Source: Duganella sp. CF458 (lineage in GTDB: Bacteria > Pseudomonadota > Gammaproteobacteria > Burkholderiales > Burkholderiaceae_D). Taken from it: 64,000 bases of DNA. This document shows, in pieces, positions 18,214-27,667 of the stretch. Each line of letters starts with the position of its first letter. Position 1 is the first letter of the stretch. Under the pieces are notes generated by a model that saw only the letters and a list, made by a program, of their open reading frames with translations, ran no database searches and was not told where the DNA came from. The stretch lies in contig NZ_FOOF01000009.1 of the NCBI RefSeq assembly GCF_900113115.1, forward strand, positions 62,001 to 126,000. Reading direction: 5' to 3'. A program made the translations under genes and the position numbers.

Positions 18214-20004
18214 ATGGGTCAATACGTCGCGCCAATCCGTGATATGCAGTTCGTGCTGCATGAACTGCTGAAGGTGGAAGAGAAGCTGAAAGAGCTGCCT
18301 CCTCACGCCGAAACCGACGCGGACATCATCAACCAGGTGCTGGAAGAAGGCGCCAAGTTCACCTCCGAAGTGCTGTTCCCGCTGAACCACTCGGGCGACC
18401 GCGAAGGCTGCCACCACGATGCCGCGGCCAAGACCGTGACCACGCCAAAAGGCTTCAAGGAAGCCTACGCGCAATACGTTGAAGGCGGCTGGGCTGCGCT
18501 GGCTTGCGATCCTGAATTCGGCGGCCAGGGCCTGCCGATTGTCCTGAACAACTCGTTCTACGAGATGCTGAACTCCGCCAACCAGGCATGGACCATGTAT
18601 CCAGGCCTGTCGCACGGCGCCTACGAGTGCCTGAAGGAACACGGCACCGACGAACAGAAGCGCCTGTACCTGCCTAAGCTGGTTTCCGGCGAGTGGACCG
18701 GCACCATGTGCCTGACCGAGCCACATTGCGGCACCGACCTGGGCATGCTGCGCTCGAAAGCCATCCCTAACGCCGACGGCTCCTGGGACATCACCGGCGC
18801 CAAGATCTTCATCTCGGCCGGCGAACACGATATGGCCGAAAACATCCTGCACCTGGTGCTGGCCCGCGTGCCGGACGCACCGGAAGGCTCGAAGGGCATC
18901 TCCCTGTTCCTGGTGCCTAAGTTCATCCCTAACGCCGACGGTTCGATCGGCGAGCGCAACCCGATCTTCTGCGGCGCGATCGAAGAGAAGATGGGCATCC
19001 ACGGCAACTCGACCTGCCAGATGAACCTGGACGGCGCCAAGGGCTGGATCATCGGCCAGCCGAACAAGGGCCTGAACGCGATGTTCGTGTTCATGAACGC
19101 CGCCCGCCTGGGCGTGGGCGTGCAATCCCTGGGCCTGACCGAAGTGGCTTACCAGAACGCGCTGGTGTATGCAAAAGACCGCCTGCAAATGCGCTCGCTG
19201 TCCGGCGTGAAGAATCCTGAAGGTCCAGCCGATCCGATCATCGTGCACCCTGACGTGCGCCGCATGCTGCTGACCGGCAAAGCCTACGCGGAAGGCGCGC
19301 GTGCTTTCGCTTCGTACGTGGCGCTGCAGATCGACCGCGAACTGCACCACCCTGACGCCGACGTGCGCAAGGAAGCCGGCGACGAAGTGGCCCTGCTGAC
19401 CCCGATCATCAAGGCCTTCATCACCGACAACGCATGGATCGCTACCTCCGACGCCATGCAGGTGTACGGCGGCCACGGCTACATCTCCGAGTGGGGCATG
19501 GAGCAGTACGTGCGCGACGCGCGCATCAACCTGATTTACGAAGGCACCAACACCGTGCAGTCGCTGGACCTGCTGGGTCGTAAGATCCTGATGGACAACG
19601 GCGCCAAGCTGCGCAAGTTCGGCGAGAAAGTACGCGCCTTCGTGGAAGAAAACGGCACCGACGAAGCGATGTCCGAATTCGTCACCCCGCTGGGCGACCT
19701 GGGCGAGAAACTGACCAAGCTGACCATGGAAATCGGCATGAAGGCCTTCCAGAACCAGGACGAAGTGGGCGCTGCTGCCGTACCTTACCTGCGCGTCGCC
19801 GGTCACCTGGTGTACTCCTACTTCTTCGCACAGATGGCGAAGATCGCCCTGGAAAAAGAAGCGTCGGGCGACAAGTTCTACACCTCGAAGCTGGCAACCA
19901 TCCGCTTCTACTTCGGCCGCCTGTACCCAGAAACCGCAACCCTGATCCGCCAGGCTCGTTCCGGCGCCGCCAACCTGATGGCCCTGGATGCTGACCTGTT
20001 CTAA
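18214..20004 (+). CDS. Acyl-CoA dehydrogenase with extended C-terminal domain
   Basis: A 596-residue FAD enzyme doing the first step of beta-oxidation. Core motifs are CLTEPHCGTDLG in the FAD/substrate site, and QVYGGHGYISEWGMEQ and IYEGTN, the region of the catalytic glutamate. The extra N- and C-terminal segments place it with the roughly 590-residue ACADs found beside FadB-like fusions rather than the 380-residue forms. The ribosome site CTGGAGAA is good. It heads an operon with the multifunctional enzyme 13 bases downstream. Chain-length preference cannot be read from the sequence. Confidence 0.95.
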   Translation: MGQYVAPIRDMQFVLHELLKVEEKLKELPPHAETDADIINQVLEEGAKFTSEVLFPLNHSGDREGCHHDAAAKTVTTPKGFKEAYAQYVEGGWAALACDPEFGGQGLPIVLNNSFYEMLNSANQAWTMYPGLSHGAYECLKEHGTDEQKRLYLPKLVSGEWTGTMCLTEPHCGTDLGMLRSKAIPNADGSWDITGAKIFISAGEHDMAENILHLVLARVPDAPEGSKGISLFLVPKFIPNADGSIGERNPIFCGAIEEKMGIHGNSTCQMNLDGAKGWIIGQPNKGLNAMFVFMNAARLGVGVQSLGLTEVAYQNALVYAKDRLQMRSLSGVKNPEGPADPIIVHPDVRRMLLTGKAYAEGARAFASYVALQIDRELHHPDADVRKEAGDEVALLTPIIKAFITDNAWIATSDAMQVYGGHGYISEWGMEQYVRDARINLIYEGTNTVQSLDLLGRKILMDNGAKLRKFGEKVRAFVEENGTDEAMSEFVTPLGDLGEKLTKLTMEIGMKAFQNQDEVGAAAVPYLRVAGHLVYSYFFAQMAKIALEKEASGDKFYTSKLATIRFYFGRLYPETATLIRQARSGAANLMALDADLF

Positions 20005-20017
20005 TTAAAGGAAAAAC

Positions 20018-22414
20018 ATGAGCAACTTCAACGTGAAAAAAGTAGCGGTACTGGGCGCCGGCGTGATGGGTGCGCAGATCGCTGCCCACTGCGTCAACGC
20101 CAAAGTACCGGTGGTCCTGTTTGACCTGCCTGCCAAAGAAGGCAACAAGAACGGTATCGGCATCAAGGCCATCGAAGGCCTGAAAAAATTGTCCCCAGCG
20201 CCTTTCGGCGACAAGGCCGACGCGGAACTGGTGCAGATCGCCAACTATGAAGACAACCTGGACCTGCTGGCCGGCTGCGACCTGATCATCGAAGCGATCG
20301 CCGAGCGCATGGACTGGAAGCACGACCTGTACAAGAAGGTCGCTCCGCACATCGCCCAGAACGCGATCTTCGCCTCGAACACCTCCGGCCTGTCGATCAA
20401 CAAGCTGGCCGAAGGCTTCGACGCGGACCTGAAAGCGCGCTTCTGCGGCGTGCACTTCTTCAACCCACCGCGCTACATGCACCTGGTGGAACTGATCCCG
20501 ACCACCGACACCAAGCCGGAAATCCTGGACCAGCTGGAAACCTTCATGACTTCCGTGCTGGGCAAGGGCGTGGTGCGTGCCAAGGACACCCCGAACTTCA
20601 TCGCTAACCGCGTTGGCGTGTTCGGCATCCTGGCCATCATCCACGAAGCCGAGAAGTTCGGCCTGTCCGTCGACGTGGTCGACGACCTGACCGGCGCCAA
20701 GCTGGGCCGCGCCAAGTCCGGCACCTTCCGTACCGCCGACGTGGTTGGCCTGGACACCATGGGCCACGTGATCAAGACCATGGAAGACAACCTGCCGAAC
20801 GATCCGTTCGCAGCGCTGTACAAGACTCCTGCCGTGCTGTCCGGCCTGGTCGCCAAGGGCGCCCTGGGCCAGAAGTCCGGCGCCGGCTTCTACAAGAAGG
20901 TCGGCAAGGACATCATGCGCCTTGACGCAGCTACCGGTGAATACGTCGCCGGCGGCAAGAAGGCTGACGACATCATCGCCCGCATCCTGAAAGAAAAGGA
21001 TCCGGTCAAGAAGATGAAGGCGCTGCGCGAATCGACCAACCCGCAGGGCCAGTTCCTGTGGGCGATCTTCCGCGACGCTTTCCACTATATCGCGATCCAC
21101 CTGGAATCGATCGCCGACAACGCACGCGACATCGACTTCGCCATGCGTTGGGGCTTCGGCTGGAACGTCGGTCCATTCGAGACCTGGCAAGCAGCCGGCT
21201 GGGGCCAGGTTGCACAGTGGGTCAAGGAAGACATCGAAGCCGGCAAGGCGCTGTGCAATGCACCGCTGCCAGCCTGGGTGTTCGAAGGCAAAGTGGGCGA
21301 GCAGGGCGTGCATACCGCTGAAGGCTCGTTCTCGCCAGCGAGCAAGTCCTACACTCCACGTTCCGAACTGGCTGTGTACAAGCGCCAGGAATTCCGCGCT
21401 CCGGTAGTGGGCGGTGGCGGCGCCGATCCTAAGACTGCCGGCGTAACCGTGCACGAAGACGAATCCGTGCGCCTGTGGCACACCGGCGACGACGTCCTGA
21501 TCCTGTCGCTGAAGACCAAGATGCACGTGATCGGCAAAGGCGTGATCGGAGGCATCCAGCGCGGCCTGGCCGAAGCTGAGAAGAACTTCAAGGGCCTGGT
21601 GATCTGGAACACCGACGCAGCCGAAGGCGGCGCCTTCTCGGCCGGCGCCGACCTGCAGGAAGCCCTGCCAGCCTTCATGGCCGGCGGCGCCAAGGCAGTC
21701 GACCCGATCATCAAGGAACTGCAAGACACCTTCATGAAGATGAAGTATTCCAACGTGCCAGTGGTGGCGGCTGTTGCCGGTATCGCCCTGGGCGGCGGCT
21801 GCGAAATGATGCTGCACGCATCCAAGCGCGTGGCGGCACTGGAATCGTACATCGGCCTGGTGGAAGTGGGCGTTGGCCTGATCCCTGGCGGCGGCGGCCT
21901 GAAAGAAGCGGCTGTACGTGCTGCCCGCGAAGCCAAAGGCAACGACATCCTGCAATTCCTGAAGACCGGCTTCACCAACGCTGCAACCGCGAACGTTTCG
22001 AAGTCCGCGCTGGAAGCGAAGGCCATGGGCTACCTGAAGGAAGACGACGTGATCGTGTTCAACGCCTACGAGCTGCTGCACGTGGCAAAAACCACGGCAC
22101 GTGCGATGGCCGATTCCGGCTACCGCGCGCCGATCCAGCGCCCAGTGCCAGTGACCGGCCGTTACGGCTGGGGCACCATCCGCGGCCAGCTGGTCAATAT
22201 GCGCGATGGCGGCTTCATCTCCGCGCACGACTACAAGCTGGGCGACATGATCGCCGAGATCGTGTCCGGTGGCGACATCGACCAGGGCAGCGTGGTGAGC
22301 GAGCAGTGGCTGCTGGATATGGAACGCAAGGCCTTCCTGGAATTGCTGAACCATCCTAAGTCGCAAGAGCGCATCATGGGCATGCTGCAGACCGGTAAGC
22401 CGGTACGCAACTAA
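20018..22414 (+). CDS. 3-hydroxyacyl-CoA dehydrogenase / enoyl-CoA hydratase fusion
   Basis: A 798-residue bifunctional beta-oxidation enzyme. The NAD-binding domain is at the N-terminus (VLGAGVMGAQIAAH), followed by the two helical 3HCDH C-terminal domains, and the crotonase domain comes last (SAGADL near 545; VAGIALGGGCEM near 590; GVGLIPGGGG). This order, dehydrogenase first, is the reverse of E. coli FadB and matches the FadN-like type. It accepts enoyl-CoA from the upstream dehydrogenase and supplies 3-ketoacyl-CoA to the thiolase two genes downstream. Confidence 0.95.
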   Translation: MSNFNVKKVAVLGAGVMGAQIAAHCVNAKVPVVLFDLPAKEGNKNGIGIKAIEGLKKLSPAPFGDKADAELVQIANYEDNLDLLAGCDLIIEAIAERMDWKHDLYKKVAPHIAQNAIFASNTSGLSINKLAEGFDADLKARFCGVHFFNPPRYMHLVELIPTTDTKPEILDQLETFMTSVLGKGVVRAKDTPNFIANRVGVFGILAIIHEAEKFGLSVDVVDDLTGAKLGRAKSGTFRTADVVGLDTMGHVIKTMEDNLPNDPFAALYKTPAVLSGLVAKGALGQKSGAGFYKKVGKDIMRLDAATGEYVAGGKKADDIIARILKEKDPVKKMKALRESTNPQGQFLWAIFRDAFHYIAIHLESIADNARDIDFAMRWGFGWNVGPFETWQAAGWGQVAQWVKEDIEAGKALCNAPLPAWVFEGKVGEQGVHTAEGSFSPASKSYTPRSELAVYKRQEFRAPVVGGGGADPKTAGVTVHEDESVRLWHTGDDVLILSLKTKMHVIGKGVIGGIQRGLAEAEKNFKGLVIWNTDAAEGGAFSAGADLQEALPAFMAGGAKAVDPIIKELQDTFMKMKYSNVPVVAAVAGIALGGGCEMMLHASKRVAALESYIGLVEVGVGLIPGGGGLKEAAVRAAREAKGNDILQFLKTGFTNAATANVSKSALEAKAMGYLKEDDVIVFNAYELLHVAKTTARAMADSGYRAPIQRPVPVTGRYGWGTIRGQLVNMRDGGFISAHDYKLGDMIAEIVSGGDIDQGSVVSEQWLLDMERKAFLELLNHPKSQERIMGMLQTGKPVRN

Positions 22415-22420
22415 GAGCAA

Positions 22421-22918
22421 ATGTCCATCCTGTCGCTGGCCTTCAAAATCCTGTTGCGAGTGAAACCAAGCATGGTCTATGAGCAAATCAAGAAGCACAT
22501 GACGGAGTCGCTGCCGTTCGTGCGCCTGCTCGGCATCCGCATCGACAGCATCGGCCCGGGAACGGCCGAAGTGTCGATGCCGGACGACGGCAAGCTGCAC
22601 AACCACCTCGGCACGCCGCACGCGGGTGCGATCTTCACGCTGGCCGAAACGGCGTCCGGCGCGGCCATGGCAGGCGGCTTCGCCGACCTGATCATGGACA
22701 TGCGCCCGGTCGCCAAGGAGTCGCGCATCCAGTACCAGAAAGTGGCCAAGGGCGCGACGCGCGCCTCCGGCAAGGTACCGGGCGACCTGGCCGCAATCCG
22801 CGCCCAGCTCAAGGATGAAGGAAAAGTAGCGTTCCCGGTCAACGTCGACATCTTTGACGAACACGGCACGCTGGCAGCACAAGTACAGGTGGACTGGTAC
22901 CTCTCCGCCAAACGCTAA
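22421..22918 (+). CDS. Hotdog-fold (DUF4442/PaaI-like) thioesterase
   Basis: A 165-residue single-domain hotdog protein. The central HNHLGTPHAGAIFTLAET segment is the PaaI/DUF4442 active-site region, with the hydrophobic helix after it. Such enzymes hydrolyse acyl-CoA to free acid and CoA. It sits 6 bases after the multifunctional enzyme and 27 before the thiolase, so it probably relieves CoA trapping during fatty-acid degradation; that role is inferred from context. Confidence 0.87.
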   Translation: MSILSLAFKILLRVKPSMVYEQIKKHMTESLPFVRLLGIRIDSIGPGTAEVSMPDDGKLHNHLGTPHAGAIFTLAETASGAAMAGGFADLIMDMRPVAKESRIQYQKVAKGATRASGKVPGDLAAIRAQLKDEGKVAFPVNVDIFDEHGTLAAQVQVDWYLSAKR

Positions 22919-22945
22919 CGAACACAGATACTGGAAAGCTTAAAA

Positions 22946-24142
22946 ATGAGCAAACAACTCCAAGACGCATACATCGTCGCCGCTACCCGCACCCCGATCG
23001 GCAAAGCACCGCGCGGTATGTTCAGCAAGACCCGCCCGGACGACCTGCTGGTCGCCGCCATCAAGGGCGCCATGGCTGCCGTGCCTGGCCTGGACCCGGC
23101 CCTGATCGTTGACGCGATCATCGGCTGCTCCTTCCCTGAGGCAGAACAAGGCTTCAACATCGCCCGTAACTCCGTGGTGCTGGCAGGCCTGCCGAACACC
23201 GTGGGCGGCGTGACCATCAACCGTTACTGCGCATCGGGCATCACCGCCCTGGCCATGGCTGCCGACCGCATCCGCGTTGGCGAGGCCGACGTGATGATCG
23301 CCGGCGGCGTGGAATCGATGTCGATGGTGCCGATGATGGGCCACCACCCATCGATCAACATGGACACTTTCAAGGACGAAAACGTGGGCCTGGCCTACGG
23401 CATGGGCCTGACCGCTGAAAAAGTGGCGCAGCAGTGGAAGATCTCCCGCGAAGACCAGGACGCCTTCGGCCTGGAATCGCACCGCAAGGCGATCGCCGCC
23501 CAGCAAGCCGGTTTCTTCAAGGACGAGACCACCCCGGTCGAAATCATCACCCGTACTCCTGACCTGCGCACCGGCGAGATCAAGGTTGGCAAGCGTACCG
23601 TGGATACCGACGAAGGCGCCCGCGCCGACGCCTCCATGGAAGGCATGGCCAAGCTGAAGCCAGTGTTTGCTGCCAAGGGCACCGTGACTGCTGCGACCTC
23701 TTCGCAGATGTCCGACGGCGCCGGCGCGCTGATCGTGGTGTCCGAGAAGATCCTGAAAGAACACAACCTGACCCCGCTGGCCAAGTTCTCCTCGTTCGCC
23801 GTACGCGGCGTGCCACCGGAAATCATGGGCATCGGTCCTAAGGTTGCGATTCCTGCGGCCTGCGCAGCTGCCGGCATCACCCAGGACCAACTGGACTGGA
23901 TCGAACTGAACGAAGCGTTCGCCGCACAGGCGCTGGCCGTGATCCGCGACCTGAACCTGGACACCAGCAAAGTGAACCCGATGGGCGGCGCAATCGCCCT
24001 GGGCCACCCGCTGGGCGCAACCGGCGCGATCCGCGCCGCGACCGTAGTACACGCACTGCGCCGCAACCAGCTGAAGTACGGCATGGTCACGATGTGCGTG
24101 GGCGCCGGCATGGGCGCGGCAGGCATCATCGAGCGCGTATAA
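22946..24142 (+). CDS. Acetyl-CoA C-acyltransferase (3-ketoacyl-CoA thiolase)
   Basis: A 398-residue thiolase doing the final cleavage of beta-oxidation. The acylated cysteine is C95 (NRYCASG), the histidine motif is NEAFAAQ, and the second cysteine is in CVGAGMGAAG after GHPLGATGA. Length and motifs match the degradative, FadA-type enzyme. It is last in the main operon; a terminator lies 30 bases beyond its stop. Confidence 0.96.
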   Translation: MSKQLQDAYIVAATRTPIGKAPRGMFSKTRPDDLLVAAIKGAMAAVPGLDPALIVDAIIGCSFPEAEQGFNIARNSVVLAGLPNTVGGVTINRYCASGITALAMAADRIRVGEADVMIAGGVESMSMVPMMGHHPSINMDTFKDENVGLAYGMGLTAEKVAQQWKISREDQDAFGLESHRKAIAAQQAGFFKDETTPVEIITRTPDLRTGEIKVGKRTVDTDEGARADASMEGMAKLKPVFAAKGTVTAATSSQMSDGAGALIVVSEKILKEHNLTPLAKFSSFAVRGVPPEIMGIGPKVAIPAACAAAGITQDQLDWIELNEAFAAQALAVIRDLNLDTSKVNPMGGAIALGHPLGATGAIRAATVVHALRRNQLKYGMVTMCVGAGMGAAGIIERV

Positions 24143-24171
24143 TCCGCGCGACGACGCAATAACGCATTAGC

Positions 24172-24199
24172 AAGGCGGGTCAGATGGCCCGCCTTTTTT
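24172..24199 (+). terminator. Rho-independent terminator after the thiolase
   Basis: An 8-bp stem (aaggcggg at 24172-24179, cccgcctt at 24188-24195) with an 8-base loop runs into a six-T tract. It ends the operon at 18214-24142. Confidence 0.92.
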
Positions 24200-24224
24200 C
24201 ATATCCACAGCCCGGTGCGCAGAG

Positions 24225-24263
24225 GGTGTCTGACCCTGCGGGTCGAACACCGGTTGACCGGTT
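24225..24263. repeat. Hairpin cluster before the crotonase gene
   Basis: Arms 24225-24236 and 24240-24251 form a 12-position stem with one mismatch and one G-T pair around tgc. A short direct/inverted accggt pair follows to 24263. The gaccc/gggtc core resembles small palindromic repeats of the REP kind. It lies in the leader of the crotonase gene and could act in RNA folding. No second copy is seen in the window. Confidence 0.45.
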
Positions 24264-24281
24264 TAAACGGAGACAACAACA

Positions 24282-25058
24282 ATGGCAATCCAGACCAGCA
24301 AGAACGCAGGCATCCTGACCATCGAATTTGATCGCCTGGACCGCAAGAACGCGATCACCTCCGCCATGTACCAGACCATGGCCGACACCATCAACGCCGC
24401 AGAGATGGACACCGAAGTGCGTGCCATCCTGTTCACCGGCAAGCCGGAGATCTTCACCGCCGGTAACGACCTGGTCGACTTCGCGATGACCACCACCGCC
24501 AACGACGGCGTGGCATTCTCCGACCGTCCTGTGATCCAGTTCATGAAAGCCCTGTTCAACAGCACCAAGCCGGTGGTGGCAGCGGTGAACGGCGCCGCCA
24601 TCGGCATCGGCACCACCATGCTGATGCACTGCGACCTGGTGTACGCCGCTGACAACGCCAAGTTCTCGGTGCCTTTCGCGGCACTGGGCCTGTGCCCTGA
24701 ATTCGGCTCCAGCATGCTGCTGCCGGCCAACGGCGGCCACGCCCGCGCAGCGGAAAAGCTGATGCTGGGCGAACCGTTCAGCGCCCAGGAAGCCTATGAC
24801 ATGGGCCTGATCTCCAAGCTGCTGCCGGCCGACCAGGTGCTGGCGCACGCCCAGGCGCAAGCGGCCAAGCTGGTCGCACTGCCGGCCGAGTCGATCCGCC
24901 AGACCAAACGGCTGATGAAAGCAGGCCGCGAAGCGCTGAAAGCCCACATCGACGTGGAAAGCGCCCAGTTTGGCGCCATGCTGACCGGCGCCGAAGCCAA
25001 GGAAGCGTTCACCGCCTTCTTCGAGAAGCGTAAGCCTGACTTCTCGAAGTTCGCCTGA
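24282..25058 (+). CDS. Crotonase family enzyme (enoyl-CoA hydratase or isomerase)
   Basis: A 258-residue crotonase-fold protein. The oxyanion-hole segments are FTAGNDLVDF and NGAAIGIGTTM. The residue where hydratases carry the first catalytic glutamate is not acidic, while LCPEFGSS keeps the second, a pattern more like delta3-delta2-enoyl-CoA isomerases than classical hydratases. It is separated from the main beta-oxidation operon by a terminator and a hairpin, so it can be expressed independently. An isomerase role in unsaturated fatty-acid breakdown would fit. Confidence 0.88.
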   Translation: MAIQTSKNAGILTIEFDRLDRKNAITSAMYQTMADTINAAEMDTEVRAILFTGKPEIFTAGNDLVDFAMTTTANDGVAFSDRPVIQFMKALFNSTKPVVAAVNGAAIGIGTTMLMHCDLVYAADNAKFSVPFAALGLCPEFGSSMLLPANGGHARAAEKLMLGEPFSAQEAYDMGLISKLLPADQVLAHAQAQAAKLVALPAESIRQTKRLMKAGREALKAHIDVESAQFGAMLTGAEAKEAFTAFFEKRKPDFSKFA

Positions 25059-25066
25059 CGCGAAAC

Positions 25067-25936
25067 ATGCAAGCGATTCCAGCTCTGGCCTGGCTGCCGT
25101 TTGGCTTGCTGGGTCTTTCAATTGCGAGCACTGGCCTGGCGATTGCAGCTGATGGACGACCGGCTTTCCTGAGGCATCTCTGGCTGGTCTTGCTCGGACT
25201 AGCGATCAGCGCCGGCCTGGCGGCAGGCGTGCTGCGCCCGGTCGCCGGGGCCAGTATCGCAGCCTTGCTGGCTTTCTCATGGTTGGCGACACGCCATGGC
25301 AAAGCCGCCGTCCGAGTATTGCTTACGCTATTGGCGCTGCTGCTGGCACTTGCGCTTGCAGTGCATGCCGTTCCCGGCTACGACAATCCCTTGCTGCTGA
25401 AGGATGTCCAGCTATCGGCCAGTTCGGCGCCGTACACCTTGTATGCGAATTTCGACAAGGGCGTGGTAGGACTTGTGCTGCTGGTGTTCTTCTGCCACCG
25501 CGCCGGGTCCTGGCGGGATTTTGCCGCTGCGTGGAGATCGCAAGCGCTGGTGTTTGCAGGGCTGTTGGCCGGCGTACTAGGCGTTGGCTGGGCAATTGGA
25601 TTCGTTCATCCGGATTTCAAGCTGTCGCCATTCTTGCCGCTGTTTGCCGTCGTCAACCTGCTGTTTGTCTGCGTGGCGGAGGAGGCCTTCTTCCGCGGCG
25701 TCATCCAGGGGCAGCTTGCGCATTACGGCGATGCATTGGCTGTCGCGGTTTCAGGCCTGTTGTTCGGAGCTGCGCACTTGGCTGGCGGCTGGCAGATCGG
25801 TGTTCTCGCCAGCTTGGCAGGCTTGGGTTATGCGCTACTGTATGCGCGGACACGGCGCATCGAGATTGCGATCGCCGCCCACTTCCTGCTTAACCTGGTC
25901 CATTTCATCGCGTTTACTTATCCGCGCGCTGGTTGA
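25067..25936 (+). CDS. CPBP family intramembrane protease
   Basis: A 289-residue membrane protein with about eight helices. The EExxxR motif is EEAFFRGV (about residue 205), followed by GAAHLAGG and the final AHFLLNLVHF. The family covers Rce1-like proteases; the substrate is unknown. It begins 8 bases after the crotonase stop and could share its transcript. It is unrelated in close sequence to the other CPBP gene at 14139-14924 apart from these motifs. Confidence 0.87.
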   Translation: MQAIPALAWLPFGLLGLSIASTGLAIAADGRPAFLRHLWLVLLGLAISAGLAAGVLRPVAGASIAALLAFSWLATRHGKAAVRVLLTLLALLLALALAVHAVPGYDNPLLLKDVQLSASSAPYTLYANFDKGVVGLVLLVFFCHRAGSWRDFAAAWRSQALVFAGLLAGVLGVGWAIGFVHPDFKLSPFLPLFAVVNLLFVCVAEEAFFRGVIQGQLAHYGDALAVAVSGLLFGAAHLAGGWQIGVLASLAGLGYALLYARTRRIEIAIAAHFLLNLVHFIAFTYPRAG

Positions 25937-25945
25937 ATGTAGGCT

Positions 25946-26728
25946 TCAAATTTCGACGACGCAGTTCGGATTGAAGCCTTCATTCTCCCCGGTTCCATTC
26001 TTCGACATATATCCAAACGGATTGCATACCACGCGGCACGCCCCGATCTCGTAGTCAAAGGACTCGTGCATGTGACCGTGCACCCAGAGATCCGCCTTCG
26101 CCACCAGGTCGTCGAGGTTTGAGGCATAGGCGGACGATGTCAGATCGTTGGCATACTGGCCGGGAACCGAGCGCATGGACGGGGCCATGTGGGTTATGAC
26201 CACAGTCCTGCCGTCATGGGAATCGGCTAGCTTACTGGCGATCCACGATTTGTGCTGCTCATGGAAAAGGGCGGTATCCCTGGTGCGCAGCTTGCCGTAG
26301 CCCTTGCTGGCGAGTCTAATGCGGCGGTAGTCCGACATGACCTCCTCCGCCCTGGTCATTGCGAAATATCGCCGGTCATCTCCAAATAGCTTGAAGTCGG
26401 TCCATAAGGCCGCGCCCAGGAAGCGCACGTTTCCAATGACGTGCTCGTCGCGGTTCAGGAACTTCACATTCTCTGTCTCGACACTGGCTGCACGTATCTT
26501 TTCGATCTCGCTATCGAGGTTGTGGCCATAACCCTCATGGTTGCCATGCATGTAAATGACTGGGACACCTTCGAAGGCAGCTTCGGCCCACTGCACGGAG
26601 CGCACGCCGCTGGTATCGATATCCCCGGCCAGAATAACGACGTCTGGCGACGAGGCGGCGAGGTCAAACGAAACCTGGTGCTTGTTCCAGAATTCACGAT
26701 GGAGGTCGGAGAGAATCAGTAAGCGCAT
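25946..26728 (-). CDS. Calcineurin-like metallophosphoesterase
   Basis: A 260-residue soluble phosphoesterase. The dinuclear metal-site motifs are complete and in order: SDLHRE (residues 7-12), GDIDTSG (about 35), HGNHEGYG (about 61), VITHMAPS (about 178) and the closing GHMHES. The substrate is unknown; relatives act on nucleotides or phospholipids. It converges on the CPBP gene with a 9-base gap. Its 5' end faces a divergent unknown gene, and base composition there is lower in GC than the housekeeping part, as in the whole 25.9-28 kb stretch. Confidence 0.9.
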   Translation of the reverse strand: MRLLILSDLHREFWNKHQVSFDLAASSPDVVILAGDIDTSGVRSVQWAEAAFEGVPVIYMHGNHEGYGHNLDSEIEKIRAASVETENVKFLNRDEHVIGNVRFLGAALWTDFKLFGDDRRYFAMTRAEEVMSDYRRIRLASKGYGKLRTRDTALFHEQHKSWIASKLADSHDGRTVVITHMAPSMRSVPGQYANDLTSSAYASNLDDLVAKADLWVHGHMHESFDYEIGACRVVCNPFGYMSKNGTGENEGFNPNCVVEI

Positions 26729-26833
26729 CGAAGACGTGTAAGGCCTATGGAAATCAGTTTAATCATACCAGCCTGCCGCTTCCATCGATATCAGGTCTTG
26801 AAATGGCGTAAGGAGCGGCGCATATTATTGCGT

Positions 26834-27667
26834 ATGAAACGAAAAATTCCGCCAAGGCTGCATGTACTGATGGCACGGGATGCCGATACGGCGGTGGTTA
26901 TCCGGCGCGGCCCGTCGCGTTGCACCGCATTCGTCGGCTGGAATCGCAGCACCGACGAGTTTCGCGTTGGGCAATGGCTGAAAGGACGGATCTACGAACG
27001 CCGCTGCGATATCTCCCCTGACGGGAAGAACCTGATCTACTTCGCGATGAACGGTCGCTGGCAGACGGAAGCGAGAGGCTCCTGGACTGCCATTTCCCGC
27101 GCTCCTTATCTCACGGCGCTGACGCTACTGTCTAAGGGCGATTGCTGGCATGGCGGTGGATTATTTGTCGGCAGCGATGCCTATTGGCTCAATGACGGTT
27201 ACGGCCACAAATTACTCCGGGATGGCGCCGGCATGCGCCGCTCATCGGCTTATCCGGGGAAGGACTATTATGGAGGCGAATGTCCTGGCGTCTATTACAT
27301 CCGTTTACAGCGTGATGGCTGGACGATGACTGTCCACATCGGCGCGGCATCTGATGGAGTCGACGCCGTTTTTGAGAAGCGCATCAACGATCACTGGACA
27401 CTTCGCAAAACCGCATATGCGACTATCACACGTACGGAAGGCCGCGGTTGTTACTACGATACCCATCAACTGGTCGGAAGAAACGGCGATGTGTTGGATC
27501 GCGGATCCTGGGAGTGGGCCGATGTCGACGGCAACCGAGTCGTATGGGCGTCCAACGGCTGTCTCCATGCCGGCCGCATGAAAGCGGACGGCATGCATGG
27601 AGAAAAGCTGCTGTTCGACTTTTCCACCATTCAGTTCGAACCTATCCAGGCACCATATCAGGTCTAG
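26834..27667 (+). CDS. Unknown soluble protein with repeated W/G-rich segments
   Basis: A 277-residue protein I do not recognise by name. It has no signal peptide or membrane helix and is rich in Trp, Tyr and Gly. Segments such as DISPDGKNLIYFAM, GSWTAISRAPYLTALTL and KGDCWHGGGLF suggest a beta-propeller-like or repeat beta fold. The ATG at 26834 is preferred to an earlier ATG at 26747, which would put a basic unmatched 29-residue extension in front; AGGAG lies about 17 bases upstream, which is far. Its last 4 bases overlap the end of the convergent Imm11-like gene. Confidence 0.7.
   Translation: MKRKIPPRLHVLMARDADTAVVIRRGPSRCTAFVGWNRSTDEFRVGQWLKGRIYERRCDISPDGKNLIYFAMNGRWQTEARGSWTAISRAPYLTALTLLSKGDCWHGGGLFVGSDAYWLNDGYGHKLLRDGAGMRRSSAYPGKDYYGGECPGVYYIRLQRDGWTMTVHIGAASDGVDAVFEKRINDHWTLRKTAYATITRTEGRGCYYDTHQLVGRNGDVLDRGSWEWADVDGNRVVWASNGCLHAGRMKADGMHGEKLLFDFSTIQFEPIQAPYQV

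Noticed and set aside
19682..22882. A 1066-residue open frame on the minus strand
   Set aside because: It is antisense to the acyl-CoA dehydrogenase end, the FadB-like fusion and the thioesterase, all with strong family motifs. Its length follows from high GC and codon bias; the composition (His/Gln/Val-rich) is typical of shadows.
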